Shown here: positions 52,053-61,110 of the stretch, piece by piece
Position numbering within the stretch: position 1 is the first letter of the stretch
Layout: each line of letters begins with the position of its first letter
NCBI GenBank assembly: GCA_016721625.1
Contig: JADKHR010000001.1
Coordinates: 1,240,001-1,304,000 of the forward strand
Reading direction: 5' to 3'
From: Elusimicrobiota bacterium
Lineage (GTDB): Bacteria; Elusimicrobiota; Elusimicrobia; FEN-1173
Length of the DNA: 64,000 bases
Position numbers and translations under genes: made by a program
Notes under the pieces: model-generated
Seen by the model: only the letters and a program-made list of their open reading frames with translations
The model's database searches: none
Told to the model about the DNA's origin: nothing

Positions 52053-54095
52053 GTGGACTTTAAAACCGCCTCTCGATATCCCGCATCCTGCGCCTTAAGG
52101 GCACCGAGCAAACGATCGGTCTGGGGACTGTTGCTTTTGACCGGGATGGCCGTTTCCCTCCAAGCGGCGCCCGGGGACTGGTTCCGTCCCGTGGCCTCCA
52201 CCGACGTCTCCAACCTTTGGACCACGGACGCCAACGCCTACGATGGGTCCTTGGCCACCTACGCCTCGGACGCCAGCAACCGCGTGGGCTACGGCGGCGA
52301 GATGCAATTCACCCTCCCCGCCACGCTCCTCTCCGACCGGGTTCGGGTATCGGCCGACTTCGGTTACGGCGTGGTCGACAAAGTTCAGATCAAAATCCTT
52401 CCCCACCTCGGCGCGTGGACGGTCGTGTACGACGGGGTCATCAACGATGTTTCGTACAGCGAATTAACATTCACTCAACAACAGATCGACGCGTTCAGTT
52501 TCACCTTCCATTACCTCTCCACCGGCTATAACTTCTGGCTCTACGACATCGCGGCCATGCAAGCCTCGCCGGCCCCCACCGCGCCCGTGGTGCTCAGCAC
52601 CTCGGCGACATCGCTCTCGGATAACGCGGCCGTTCTCCACGCCATCCTCTCCAACTCCGGAGGATTGCCGTGCCAGTTAAGGTTTGAATACGGGCTCACG
52701 GCCGCCTACGGGTCGTCGACCCCCTGGCAAAGCGGGTACGGCACGGGGGACACCATGGGCTACCCGATCGGCGGCCTCGCCGCCGCCACGCTCTACCACT
52801 TCCGGGCCGAAGCCCAACAATTTTCCACCGGCCCTTTCACCTCGGGGGCCGACCTCACCTTCGTCACCGGCCCGATTCCCGATGACGGGACGGCGGGGTT
52901 CGTTACACCCATCGTCAGTAGCGATGCCACCGGCCGATGGCTGACCCCGGAACGCTCCCGGGACGACGACGACATTTCCTACGCGACCTGTTACCACACC
53001 ATCAACAGCGGCCAACCCTGGAGCCCCTATCTCTATATGCAAACACCGGCCGTTTGGGCCAACGGCGTGCGAATGGTGGCCCCCTCCACAGCTTTGCAGG
53101 ACCAAATCGCCGTGGACATCTCTTCAGGGGGCGTGTGGCAAAACATTTACACCGGGGTCATCAGTGGTGCGTTGACCGTGGGGTTCAGCACGGCCCAGGT
53201 CACCCAGGCCCGCGTGATGGTTCACACGACGTCCGATCCTTCCGGTTTTTATTGGCAATTGAACGAATTCGATTTCCGCGCTTCCACCACGCCGCCTCCG
53301 TCGACCATCCTGAACCTGGCCGCCACCTCGGGCTTTTTACCAGGGACCTCCACTCTCACCTGGACGGCCCCCGGGAACTACGGATCCAAAACCGGCACCA
53401 CCTCCAAACAGTATGACATCCGCTATTCGACGATCCCCGCCAACGCGCCGTCTCTCAGCAACGCCCTGTTCAGCGCCGCCGCGTCGGTTTCCGCTTTTGG
53501 AACGATCCCCACGCCCTCCGTCAAGGGCACGGCTGAAACCATGTCGCTGGCCGGCCTGATCCAGGGAACAACCTATTATTATGCCATCAAAGCGCGAAAC
53601 GAAATCCCTCTCTGGTCCCTTCTTTCCAACGGCGCCAACGCCGTGGCCACCATCGCCACCCGGGGGATCTCCATCAGTACTCCGTCGTATGTTTTTGGCT
53701 CCGTCGCTTTGGGAACCTCCGTCGTTTCCACGACCGCGGTGCAGGTGACCAATAGCGGCAACATCGTCAGCACCTTCACCTTCAGCGCGGCCACCACCAC
53801 GCTCGGCTCCCCCTGGACTCTTTCTCCCGCAGAACCCACATCCCCCGACCAGGTGGTTATCTACGGCGCTTTCCACGCCACGCAACCCGCCAGCGGCACC
53901 TTCGGCCCCGAAGACGTCATCCTGACCACAGCCCAAGTCTGCAACGCGACGCGCTTTTCGATCAATGGAACCCAAACCGGCACCGCCGTCCCCGTGAGCG
54001 CTTCCCGCCCATTATGGATCAAGGTGGCCATGCCGACCAAATCCTCCACCGCCCAATCGCAAAACGTCACCATTACCCTCACCGCCGGGCCCTAG
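52053..54095 (+). CDS. Large secreted protein with fibronectin type III domains
   Basis: The 680-residue protein has a signal peptide after a short basic lead (RSVWGLLLLTGMAVSLQA). Two beta-rich domains show the fibronectin pattern (residues about 170-270, LYHFRAEAQQF; and about 405-535, STLTWTAPGNYGSKTG ... GTTYYYAIKARNE). The last domain ends IKVAMPTKSSTAQSQNVTIT. Jelly-roll-like repeats near residues 50-160 and 280-400 could bind carbohydrate. The start is GTG at 52053 with no strong ribosome site; ATG 52146 would cut into the signal. Probably exported and surface-bound. Confidence 0.72.
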   Translation: MDFKTASRYPASCALRAPSKRSVWGLLLLTGMAVSLQAAPGDWFRPVASTDVSNLWTTDANAYDGSLATYASDASNRVGYGGEMQFTLPATLLSDRVRVSADFGYGVVDKVQIKILPHLGAWTVVYDGVINDVSYSELTFTQQQIDAFSFTFHYLSTGYNFWLYDIAAMQASPAPTAPVVLSTSATSLSDNAAVLHAILSNSGGLPCQLRFEYGLTAAYGSSTPWQSGYGTGDTMGYPIGGLAAATLYHFRAEAQQFSTGPFTSGADLTFVTGPIPDDGTAGFVTPIVSSDATGRWLTPERSRDDDDISYATCYHTINSGQPWSPYLYMQTPAVWANGVRMVAPSTALQDQIAVDISSGGVWQNIYTGVISGALTVGFSTAQVTQARVMVHTTSDPSGFYWQLNEFDFRASTTPPPSTILNLAATSGFLPGTSTLTWTAPGNYGSKTGTTSKQYDIRYSTIPANAPSLSNALFSAAASVSAFGTIPTPSVKGTAETMSLAGLIQGTTYYYAIKARNEIPLWSLLSNGANAVATIATRGISISTPSYVFGSVALGTSVVSTTAVQVTNSGNIVSTFTFSAATTTLGSPWTLSPAEPTSPDQVVIYGAFHATQPASGTFGPEDVILTTAQVCNATRFSINGTQTGTAVPVSASRPLWIKVAMPTKSSTAQSQNVTITLTAGP

Positions 54096-54251
54096 AAATA
54101 CCGACGAAGGGCTTGGCCACCCTGGGGAAAGAGAGGCACGACTCCAAAGAAGCAAAAAGCCTTGAATTTTCCCCTAAGCGGGGGTATCCTTAGAACCAGA
54201 CGATGGGGGATTAATTCGGGACGAGTTCGATCTATTTTAAAGGGGGAAACT

Positions 54252-54986
54252 TTGGCGACTTGCGTAAGGAAAAAGTTCCCTTGCTTGGGCCGAGGGCGCG
54301 AGGGCTTCAGTTTGACGGAAGTCGTCGTGGCCATGGCGATCATGGCCGTCATTGTCACCGGGTTCATCGGCGGGTTCAACCTCCTCTCTAAACTGATCAC
54401 CGCGACCCGCAACAAATCGCTGGCCACGCGGTCGGCGCGAAACGGTTTGGCCGAGTTCCAAGGCATGCCCTACCATCGGGTATACGCGTCGGCGATCCCC
54501 ATCGCGGTCCCCCACGTGAGTCCAACCGCCTACCACGACCCCGCTCATTACCCCCCCATCGTCGAGCATTACAATAACGTTACTTTCACCCGCTACACCT
54601 TTGTCGATAAACTTCTGAAAAACGGGGCTACAGATCTGTTTCAACCCGTGGCCGCGAACGCGCCCGATACCGGCCTAAAGCGCGTGGCCCAGACCGTGGT
54701 CTGGCAAGACCCTTCGGGCGATTGGCGGAACGTGGGGCTGAAAGGCCTGATCAGCAACCCGAACCGCCAGACGAATAGCGTGCAGTTCACGGGAAACGTC
54801 GTCTCGTTTTTAGGCCCCCCTTGGCCAATACCGTCGTGGAAGTCCTCCAAAACCCCGCCTGGCAGGCCCGGAGCGACGGGGCGGGGGCTTACGCAATTTC
54901 CTCGATACCGGGAACCTACTCTCTTCGCGCCCGTCAGCACGGGTTTTTCTCCCAGGTCATCGCCAACCAAACCGTCGATTTTTTGA
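54252..54986 (+). CDS. Type IV/II prepilin-like protein, N-terminal part of a frameshifted large pilin
   Basis: The start is a TTG with AGGGGG seven bases upstream. A short basic leader ends in a prepilin peptidase site, GREG/FSLTEVVVAMAIMAV, so mature Phe+1 and Glu+5 are present. The soluble part follows to VQFTGNVVSFLGPP (about 54815). After a run of six C (54815-54820) this frame turns into unrelated codons and stops. One extra C would join it to the next frame, so the real gene is probably 54252-56821, about 855 residues. It would be exported and added to a pilus-like fibre. Confidence 0.75.
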   Translation: MATCVRKKFPCLGRGREGFSLTEVVVAMAIMAVIVTGFIGGFNLLSKLITATRNKSLATRSARNGLAEFQGMPYHRVYASAIPIAVPHVSPTAYHDPAHYPPIVEHYNNVTFTRYTFVDKLLKNGATDLFQPVAANAPDTGLKRVAQTVVWQDPSGDWRNVGLKGLISNPNRQTNSVQFTGNVVSFLGPPWPIPSWKSSKTPPGRPGATGRGLTQFPRYREPTLFAPVSTGFSPRSSPTKPSIF

Positions 54987-56821
54987 ACACCCCGTTGTCC
55001 GTCAATTTTACCCTCCGCCTCATGGACAGCGGCACCATCAAAGGCACCGTCTGGGCCAACGACCATCTGGTCATCAGCCGAATCGTCGGGGCTGCGGGGG
55101 GCCATGAGTTTGTCGAAATTTACAACCCCACCACCTACACCTGGCAAATGAACAACCCTCAGATAAAACTTTCCTTTCAAAGACGCACCGTTCAGGATCC
55201 CAGCCCCATCCCTATTGATATAAATTTCATCTCTCCCAGCGTGGCCTCCCACCATTTTTATCTGTTCGCCAACGCGAACCCTTCCTTAAATGGCGTCCCC
55301 GCGGATGCGGTCTGGGACGCCGGCGGGCCAAACACGATCGCACTGAACGCTCGGCATCCGGCTATCCCTTTCAATGTCATTGCCACTTACGAAGACGGGA
55401 TGTCGGGTCTCTACCCGGAAGGGGCCGGAGGGTTGATTTTGGAAGACCAAAACCGGGGCGTGCTGGACACCGTTGGCTGGCACGGGGGAGGAACCGCCTG
55501 CCCCCCGGATCCCGGATTCAGTCCGGACCCAAACGCCATGGAGGGCAATCCCCTGGGCCTCGTTGATTGCGCGGGCCTTCGGCAGGACGAAGAATTCTAT
55601 CGTTATTCCAGCACCCACCAGATCCTGAACGTCGCGGATGGACCGGCCTACGACAGCGGGGACAACGAACTGGACTGGGGACGCCACCTGGGTCCCCTGA
55701 CACCGCGCAACACGTCCAATCAACTTTCCCCCATCGCGGGAACGCCGGGTATCGGTGCCTTCATTTTTGCGAACGATGGCCTGTCCGCTTCCACCCAAGC
55801 CGTTCAGGCGATAACCGGAGGCGGCCCCTACGCCGCCTTCTCACTCCCGAAAGTGGCGACGGGAACCTGGACCTTTTCCGTCTCTCTCGGGACGCTCCAC
55901 CAAGAGGGCCCGGTGAACATCAACGGCGTTTCGGTAACAACCACTGTTTTCCTGACCCAATCCTCGAACAAAGGTTTCCTGAGCGGTCAGGTGACGGACC
56001 TCGCGACAACCCTTTCTCTGCCGGGGATCACGCTGACCGCTGGAGCCAACAGTTTCATCACCGCGGGGGATGGGCGTTTCCGGGCGGCCGTGGACCCGGG
56101 CGCCTACACCCTGACCGCCAACCCGGGGGGTTTGAATTCGTTGTTTACGGAACAGGCCCTTCCCGTCAACGTGTTGTTGGGCCAAGAGCTGGCCGGGCAA
56201 GATTTCCAATTGTCCGGCGCCGGTTTTCTGAGTGGGTGCGTCACCGCGGACGGAATCAATCCTCTTCCAGACATTAACGTTCAAATTTTCCCGCTGTTCA
56301 CCAACATGGTTCAGGGGGAGGCGCTCAGCCAGTCCGATTGTCATTTCTCCGTCCGGGTCCCCACCGGAACCTACACGGTTCAACCCGCCCTCGACGTTGA
56401 AGAATCCGCCACCCCTGCCCAATTCTCCCCTGTGACGCTAACAGCGGGGTCCACTCTTTTCGTTGGAACGTTTACCGTGACCCTCGCCTATGGGTTCATC
56501 GAAGGGGTGGTCACCGAAGGCGGCCACCCCATTACGACGGGGGTGCCCATTCACGCGTCGACCGACGGGGGGTTGGTCAATGGCGGATGGCCTGGGATTA
56601 TGAATTCGAATAACCATTACTCTGTTAACCAAGCGTATATGACGGTCAGCGACAACAACGGCAACTACCGCCTTCGCGCCCTGGCGGCCACGGGCTATCA
56701 TGTCTTCGGTTATTACACGACGTTCAATGGGAACGCCCCGACCACCACGTCCCAGGGAGTTGCCGGAACGATAAACGTATCCACGACGGCTCCCGTTACC
56801 GTCAATCTCAATTGGCCATGA
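54821..56821 (+). CDS. Carboxypeptidase-regulatory and lamin-tail-like domains, C-terminal part of the frameshifted pilin
   Basis: The frame opens at TTG 54821, with no ribosome site, inside the pilin gene. Domains are: a carboxypeptidase-regulatory-like fold (TVVEVLQNPAWQARSDGAGA, SIPGTYSLRARQHGFFS), and a lamin-tail-like segment (VGAAGGHEFVEIYNPTTYTW ... VLDTVGWHGGG). At least three further regulatory-like folds follow (FLSGQVTDLATTLSLPGITL; FLSGCVTADGINPLPDINV; YGFIEGVVTEGGHPI). Such folds are found on large surface pilins. The stop overlaps the next gene's start (ATGA). It is unlikely to be a separate gene. Confidence 0.75.
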   Translation: MANTVVEVLQNPAWQARSDGAGAYAISSIPGTYSLRARQHGFFSQVIANQTVDFLNTPLSVNFTLRLMDSGTIKGTVWANDHLVISRIVGAAGGHEFVEIYNPTTYTWQMNNPQIKLSFQRRTVQDPSPIPIDINFISPSVASHHFYLFANANPSLNGVPADAVWDAGGPNTIALNARHPAIPFNVIATYEDGMSGLYPEGAGGLILEDQNRGVLDTVGWHGGGTACPPDPGFSPDPNAMEGNPLGLVDCAGLRQDEEFYRYSSTHQILNVADGPAYDSGDNELDWGRHLGPLTPRNTSNQLSPIAGTPGIGAFIFANDGLSASTQAVQAITGGGPYAAFSLPKVATGTWTFSVSLGTLHQEGPVNINGVSVTTTVFLTQSSNKGFLSGQVTDLATTLSLPGITLTAGANSFITAGDGRFRAAVDPGAYTLTANPGGLNSLFTEQALPVNVLLGQELAGQDFQLSGAGFLSGCVTADGINPLPDINVQIFPLFTNMVQGEALSQSDCHFSVRVPTGTYTVQPALDVEESATPAQFSPVTLTAGSTLFVGTFTVTLAYGFIEGVVTEGGHPITTGVPIHASTDGGLVNGGWPGIMNSNNHYSVNQAYMTVSDNNGNYRLRALAATGYHVFGYYTTFNGNAPTTTSQGVAGTINVSTTAPVTVNLNWP

Positions 56822-57342
56822 ACCTCTCGCGAGGTTCCCAGGGCGGAGGAAAAGAGCGGGGGATCACCCTAACCGAATTGTTGATGGTGAGCGCCATCTT
56901 GGGGTTTCTTTTGACTTTGGGAGCCCGATTGTTCATTTCCATCGATCGCTACTTTCGGCTGAACAGCGCTCGAGTGGAAATTCAACGGGACGCGGAGCGG
57001 GTGACGACCCTCGTCCATCGCTATCTTTCAAAAGCCGATCCCTGGAGCGTCACCGTGGATCAAGCCTTTCCTTTTAACACGAACCCCGCCTTTTCCCGTA
57101 TCCAGTTCATCACCATCGACGGGTCCACCGTGACTTTTTGGCAGGACCAACGCACGTTCTATTTGGCGGTCAATGGAAGCACCCAGACCCTTTCCCAGAA
57201 CGTTCGCGGAGTGGCTTTTGTTTACCCCGACATCGTTAAGTTGGGCGACCTCCTTTTTTCCGTCACAACCGAAAAAAGCATCGGCGGCGGTCAGACGAAA
57301 ACCACCCATACGCTCCAGTCCCGAATCCGGATGGTGAACTAG
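56818..57342 (+). CDS. PulJ-like prepilin-type protein
   Basis: The 174-residue protein has an N-terminal prepilin signal: KERG/ITLTELLMVSAILGFL, with cleavage after Gly and Glu at +5, then a helix and a beta domain (RDAERVTTLVHRYL, IQFITIDGSTVTFW). It fits minor pseudopilins of the PulJ/GspJ kind, which prime fibre assembly. The ATG overlaps the stop of the large pilin gene and its end lies two bases before the next gene, so the three form one operon. Confidence 0.8.
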   Translation: MNLSRGSQGGGKERGITLTELLMVSAILGFLLTLGARLFISIDRYFRLNSARVEIQRDAERVTTLVHRYLSKADPWSVTVDQAFPFNTNPAFSRIQFITIDGSTVTFWQDQRTFYLAVNGSTQTLSQNVRGVAFVYPDIVKLGDLLFSVTTEKSIGGGQTKTTHTLQSRIRMVN

Positions 57343-57344
57343 CC

Positions 57345-58694
57345 ATGGCCCGCCGGAGTTCTCCCCCGCGCTCCCCCGCCACTCACCCAGAAAAGGGCAT
57401 GGCGCTCGGAATCGTCGTCGTCCTTCTCTTGGTTTTGTTGATCCTCTATCCCTTGATTCTTCGGCGCGGAACCGAAAACGCGAAGTCAACCGTGAAGGAG
57501 GTTCAATCCGCCAAAGCCCAGGCGCTGGCCGAAGCCGCGGTCAATCGAGGCCTATGGGAACTGCAATCCTCGGGCGTTATGTTTTCAAGCGCCGTCGCGG
57601 GGATTCCGTTAACCAAATTCAACGACGACTTCGAATTCCACGATCTAGGCGAAGGGAGCTACAAGATCAAAATTTCAACCGACCCCGGCGGAAACATCGT
57701 CATCCTCGGAAAAGGCCTTGAAAAGTCCGGCCAGACATCCAAAGCGCTCCAATCCACCCACCAAATCATGATGGGAGCTGTCTGGAGCATTCGTCCAGTC
57801 ATCAATGGGATTGGCTACCCATTGATGCCCTGGGGCGTTCATTGGGGCCCGATTTTTTCAAACGTCGCCATCGGAAACAACACCTTTCTAGAGTCTTTCC
57901 CGCGAAAGTATTGCCGGGGTCGTATTCCGGACCGGGATCCAAGCATGGAAAACCCCCCGAACACGGACAATGTGGAATGGTGGGATTATTTGACTTCCCT
58001 CGAACCCCCGACCGTGGACCTGGATTACTATCGAGACAAAGCCAAAAATTCAACGGTTTTAGCGCCTCCTTCTTTACAGTGGAACGTGGTTCCGGCCATC
58101 GCCAATCCTCCAGGGTCCGGTTACTTTCCAAAATCGGCCAATGCGGGGACAAGCGTGGCGCTCCAACTCGCCTCCATCCTTTCGCCAACGTCGGTGATTT
58201 TTTTCGACGATGATACGGGCGGGGGTCTAAACTCCTTTGCAAACTTTGGCTTTATCGAGGCCGAGGCCCTCCTTTTCAATGGTTTTTCGGATATTTATTT
58301 TAGTAACAACATCGGAACCGTTGTGGCCACCATACCCGTTACCGCCCCGCTGGAATATCGGGCCGACCCGACCGTTTGGACGAACGCGAATCCCCCTGGA
58401 ACGGGAGGAGGCCCCTCCTTCGATTCCGCCTTTACCTTAAACCGACAATACACCCTTAACAATGTGGGCCTTGTCGGGTTTCTCTACTCGGATGGGAACG
58501 TGTGGGATGTCCTTTCAGGGCCCGTCGGGGGCAAGAAAATCGTCGGGGGCGTCATCACGAGTAGATTTGGGGGAACCATTGCCCAAACCGGGGTTTCCGT
58601 TTTTTACTCCCCCGAGATCATGGCGAAGGTCCGCTACAAAAAGCCTCCCCCGCTCCGATTGATGTCGCGGCGAAATATCAGTGTCCCTTACTGA
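57345..58694 (+). CDS. PilX/GspK-like secretion-fibre tip protein
   Basis: The 449-residue protein starts with a short basic leader and a single membrane helix (MALGIVVVLLLVLLILYPLI), then KEVQSAKAQALAEAAVNRGLW. This Ala/Glu-rich helix is typical of PilX/GspK-like minor pilins without the usual FTLxE site. The rest is a large beta-rich region; FPRKYCRGRIP, FSDIYFSNNIGTV and GGVITSRFGGTIAQ suggest a collagenase-like or autotransporter-like surface. It probably sits at the tip of the fibre made by the previous genes. No assembly ATPase is visible in the window. Confidence 0.7.
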   Translation: MARRSSPPRSPATHPEKGMALGIVVVLLLVLLILYPLILRRGTENAKSTVKEVQSAKAQALAEAAVNRGLWELQSSGVMFSSAVAGIPLTKFNDDFEFHDLGEGSYKIKISTDPGGNIVILGKGLEKSGQTSKALQSTHQIMMGAVWSIRPVINGIGYPLMPWGVHWGPIFSNVAIGNNTFLESFPRKYCRGRIPDRDPSMENPPNTDNVEWWDYLTSLEPPTVDLDYYRDKAKNSTVLAPPSLQWNVVPAIANPPGSGYFPKSANAGTSVALQLASILSPTSVIFFDDDTGGGLNSFANFGFIEAEALLFNGFSDIYFSNNIGTVVATIPVTAPLEYRADPTVWTNANPPGTGGGPSFDSAFTLNRQYTLNNVGLVGFLYSDGNVWDVLSGPVGGKKIVGGVITSRFGGTIAQTGVSVFYSPEIMAKVRYKKPPPLRLMSRRNISVPY

Positions 58695-58758
58695 GCCTCT
58701 GGTTTAACAAACATTTAAAGCGAAACAATGATGCTATCAATGAAAGGGGCCCCCTTTG

Positions 58759-58781
58759 GGTGCGGGGGGGCACCATTTTTT
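58759..58781 (+). terminator. Terminator of the prepilin operon
   Basis: Stem ggtgc/gcacc with a G-rich loop is followed by atttttt, 65 bases after the last pilin gene. An adjacent aaagggg-cccccttt palindrome may strengthen it. Confidence 0.6.
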
Positions 58782-58820
58782 CGGTCGCCTGCGCCCGCCC
58801 TTCGCGTTGCGGCGGACTGG

Positions 58821-59111
58821 TTAGTTGACGTTTATGAAGGCCGACTCCGCGGCACGTAGCTCCCGGCCGAACAACCGAAGAAAGTAGTTCCTACCAGGGC
58901 CGGTCCAGAGTTTCTCCAGGAGGTGAGATCCCGAGGCTTTCTCGCGGAGCGTCAAGCAACCGTCTATCACCCCTTGGCAGGAGAAAGTAGATTGGTCCAC
59001 CAATCCGGTTTCTTGGGTTGTTAACACAAGGGCGGCTCCCGACAATGACGCCCGGCCAACGCCCACGAGGCCCGGTAGCGCCCCCCCGCCTATCCAGGAT
59101 CGGGTCCGCAT
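58821..59111 (-). CDS. Small hypothetical protein
   Basis: The 96-residue frame begins with a Gly/Ala/Leu-rich segment (IGGGALPGLVGVGRASLSGAAL) and ends LWTGPGRNYFLRLFGRELRA. No family is recognised and there is no convincing ribosome site, so it may be spurious. Nothing better covers the 460 bases between the pilin operon and the next gene. Confidence 0.3.
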   Translation of the reverse strand: MRTRSWIGGGALPGLVGVGRASLSGAALVLTTQETGLVDQSTFSCQGVIDGCLTLREKASGSHLLEKLWTGPGRNYFLRLFGRELRAAESAFINVN

Positions 59112-59154
59112 ACGGAGGCGGTATAAGGTGGGAACGATTTTTTTTCAAACCCTG

Positions 59155-59880
59155 TTAGTGGCCGATCAGGTTGAGCCCCAATTTAACCACCGGAATCAGG
59201 AGGAGGAGCCAGAACGAAGCGCTCCAAAGGAGGTTCCAGGAAGGAGCGCCGCGTTGCAATACCGTCAACCCTTGCACAAACACCACCTCGCAGGCCCCGT
59301 TTCCCGTATCGTATCGAGTGAGGCTCGAGTTTCGCCAAAACTCCGGTTGGGCGGCGTCTTGGTAAGCCACGAGGCGGCCCGTGAGGTGGATTTGGTCCCC
59401 CACCCTCAGTCGCGCGATGTCGGTGCGCAGGGACTCCTGATCGGTGATCAAGTGGTTATTGGACACTTCGGAGGGCCGGAGGTTCACTCCGTCCGGGTAA
59501 CGCCAATTGCAAGTCCAAGGACCGTTCCAAAATTTCACTCGATGGAAGTCGTCGGTGGCGACGTTCTCCCCCCAGATGACGCAGACGTCTTTGGTGTCTA
59601 GGGATTTTCCGTTGTGATAGATGTCCGCCAGACCGGTGGTGTGGTTGTGGCTCACGACGAGACCCCACAAATCATAACGGGCGAGAGGTTGAACGTTGTA
59701 GGGCCGGCCCTTATATGAAAAAGCGAACCGCGTTTCCCCGGCCTCCCTTTGCGTGGGGGACTGGCAGAGTTCCTGGCGGATTTCACTGGCCGCCGGCAGA
59801 CGGCCCTTCTGGAACCAGGCGAGCGGAGCGATCGCCAAGGCGGCCAAGAAAATGACGTTTAACCCCCCCTGGATTTTCAC
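59155..59880 (-). CDS. Hypothetical membrane protein with OB-like exported domain
   Basis: The 241-residue protein has a signal anchor (LNVIFLAALAIAPLAWF) and a C-terminal helix (LLWSASFWLLLLIPVVKLGL), with about 180 soluble residues between. The middle part (YDLWGLVVSHNHTTGLADIY, CVIWGENVATDDFHRVKFWN, RVGDQIHLTGRLVAYQD) resembles proteins sometimes called membrane-associated OB-fold or DUF-type proteins. I cannot name the family. It lies upstream of nothing obvious, in a tandem of small membrane genes. Confidence 0.65.
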   Translation of the reverse strand: MKIQGGLNVIFLAALAIAPLAWFQKGRLPAASEIRQELCQSPTQREAGETRFAFSYKGRPYNVQPLARYDLWGLVVSHNHTTGLADIYHNGKSLDTKDVCVIWGENVATDDFHRVKFWNGPWTCNWRYPDGVNLRPSEVSNNHLITDQESLRTDIARLRVGDQIHLTGRLVAYQDAAQPEFWRNSSLTRYDTGNGACEVVFVQGLTVLQRGAPSWNLLWSASFWLLLLIPVVKLGLNLIGH

Positions 59881-59895
59881 AGAGGCGGGACGAAC

Positions 59896-60201
59896 TTAAA
59901 GGCGGGCAAAATACCACCCCCCGAGGGCCAGAAGCAAAAGGATCAAAAAAACGTCCACCAACAGCCGGAGAGCCCCGACGTCCGAACGCAATTTTCGGAT
60001 TTCGCGCTCATGGGCGAGCATCAGTTCCTGGGCGTTGTCCCGCCATTCCTCCAGCTCGTCCAATTGCCGCCCGAGAGCGGCGGGGGTGGCCGCGGGCTTT
60101 TCTTTTACCGGGCGGGTTTTTTTGTTAAAGAATTTTGAAAAAACCGAGCCTGCGCCCGCCCCCACAATGGGGGAAATGATGGCGGTAATCCATTCGATCA
60201 C
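59896..60201 (-). CDS. Small coiled-coil membrane protein
   Basis: The 101-residue protein starts at a GTG with AAGGAGG five bases upstream. An amphipathic or hydrophobic N-terminus (WITAIISPIVGAGAGSVFS) is followed by a coiled coil (LGRQLDELEEWRDNAQELML, HEREIRKLRSDVGALR) and a terminal membrane helix (LLVDVFLILLLLALGGWYFA). The architecture recalls small holin-associated or scaffold proteins. The frame is open far upstream to 60474, but the ribosome site decides the start. Confidence 0.65.
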   Translation of the reverse strand: MIEWITAIISPIVGAGAGSVFSKFFNKKTRPVKEKPAATPAALGRQLDELEEWRDNAQELMLAHEREIRKLRSDVGALRLLVDVFLILLLLALGGWYFARL

Positions 60202-60363
60202 GGCGTCCTCCTTGTATGGCTTTAGTATGGCGCCAAATTGTGGAGCGCGCCAGGGGGGCTTGAAAAAAGAGCGTTCGGGGGATAGGCTTAAGGGGCCGGC
60301 GCCCGAGGAGGGCCGCCCCGGGCGCACTCGCGTGCCCCTTGGGCAGTCTCCCAGGAGGACGCC

Positions 60364-61038
60364 GTGTCGAAGGAGCGGGTGGGTCACAGCCGTCGGACTT
60401 ACGGGTCGATCGGGCTCGCGGGAGGCGTGGCGATTTGGTTGGCCCAACCCTTCCTCGGCCCCGCCCTCCTGCACGCCGAGGCCCCCCCCGCCCCGTCCGA
60501 AACCGCCCAGACGGAATTCCGCCCGCCCAACGTCTCGACCCAGACCGTGAGGAAAGATCAGCGTTTCCTGCAGAAAACCGTGACCGCCCTCGCCTGGCCC
60601 TTCCGTCCCGTGAAAGATTTCTCAGACGCGGCCTTCGAAGGCCTGTTTCGGCTGTTCCCCTCCGGCCAGAATTTACCGAGCCATCTTAAAAACAAACGTC
60701 ATTGGGATTACCCATGGCCTTTTCACCGAATCCCGCGGGGCTGGACCACCTTCCGATGGGGAAAACCAAAGATGCTCCTGGGAAACCAGGTGAGCCAGGA
60801 GGAGGGAAGCCCCAAACCCATCGGAGAGCCCGGCAGTTTCCAGTTTTCCCGGTATCCCGACCTCCCGATTCCCCTCTCCTGGTTGCCGCTCTACCTGGCG
60901 GTGACCACGTCCGGCGGAACCCACTTCCGCCTAGGCGCCCGCTGGGATGACGTGGACGCCTACACCCAATTCCCCTCCGTGGCGATCAAACACCTGGAAA
61001 AAAAACGGTCGAAGGACGCCCCTCCTCACCAACAATAG
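60364..61038 (+). CDS. Exported hypothetical protein
   Basis: The 224-residue protein starts at a GTG with CAGGAGG five bases upstream. A signal peptide (YGSIGLAGGVAIWLAQPFLG, cleavage after LLHAEA) is followed by a Pro-rich spacer. A soluble part follows, with FRWGKPKMLLGNQVS, SRYPDLPIPLSWLPLYLAVT and SGGTHFRLGARWDDVDAY. No family is recognised. It is divergent from the coiled-coil gene and stops just before the M23 peptidase promoter. Confidence 0.7.
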   Translation: MSKERVGHSRRTYGSIGLAGGVAIWLAQPFLGPALLHAEAPPAPSETAQTEFRPPNVSTQTVRKDQRFLQKTVTALAWPFRPVKDFSDAAFEGLFRLFPSGQNLPSHLKNKRHWDYPWPFHRIPRGWTTFRWGKPKMLLGNQVSQEEGSPKPIGEPGSFQFSRYPDLPIPLSWLPLYLAVTTSGGTHFRLGARWDDVDAYTQFPSVAIKHLEKKRSKDAPPHQQ

Positions 61039-61057
61039 AAAATGGCACGAAGTTTTC

Positions 61058-61086
61058 TTGACAGTGGGCCGCCGCCTCTCTATAAT
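61058..61086 (+). promoter_or_regulatory. Consensus sigma70 promoter of the M23 peptidase gene
   Basis: TTGACA (61058-61063), a 17-base spacer and TATAAT (61081-61086) match the consensus at every position. Transcription should begin at about 61093, which rules out the upstream ATG at 61042 as the gene's start from this promoter. Confidence 0.85.
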
Positions 61087-61110
61087 CTTTTCGTGCAACG
61101 GTGGGGACGG

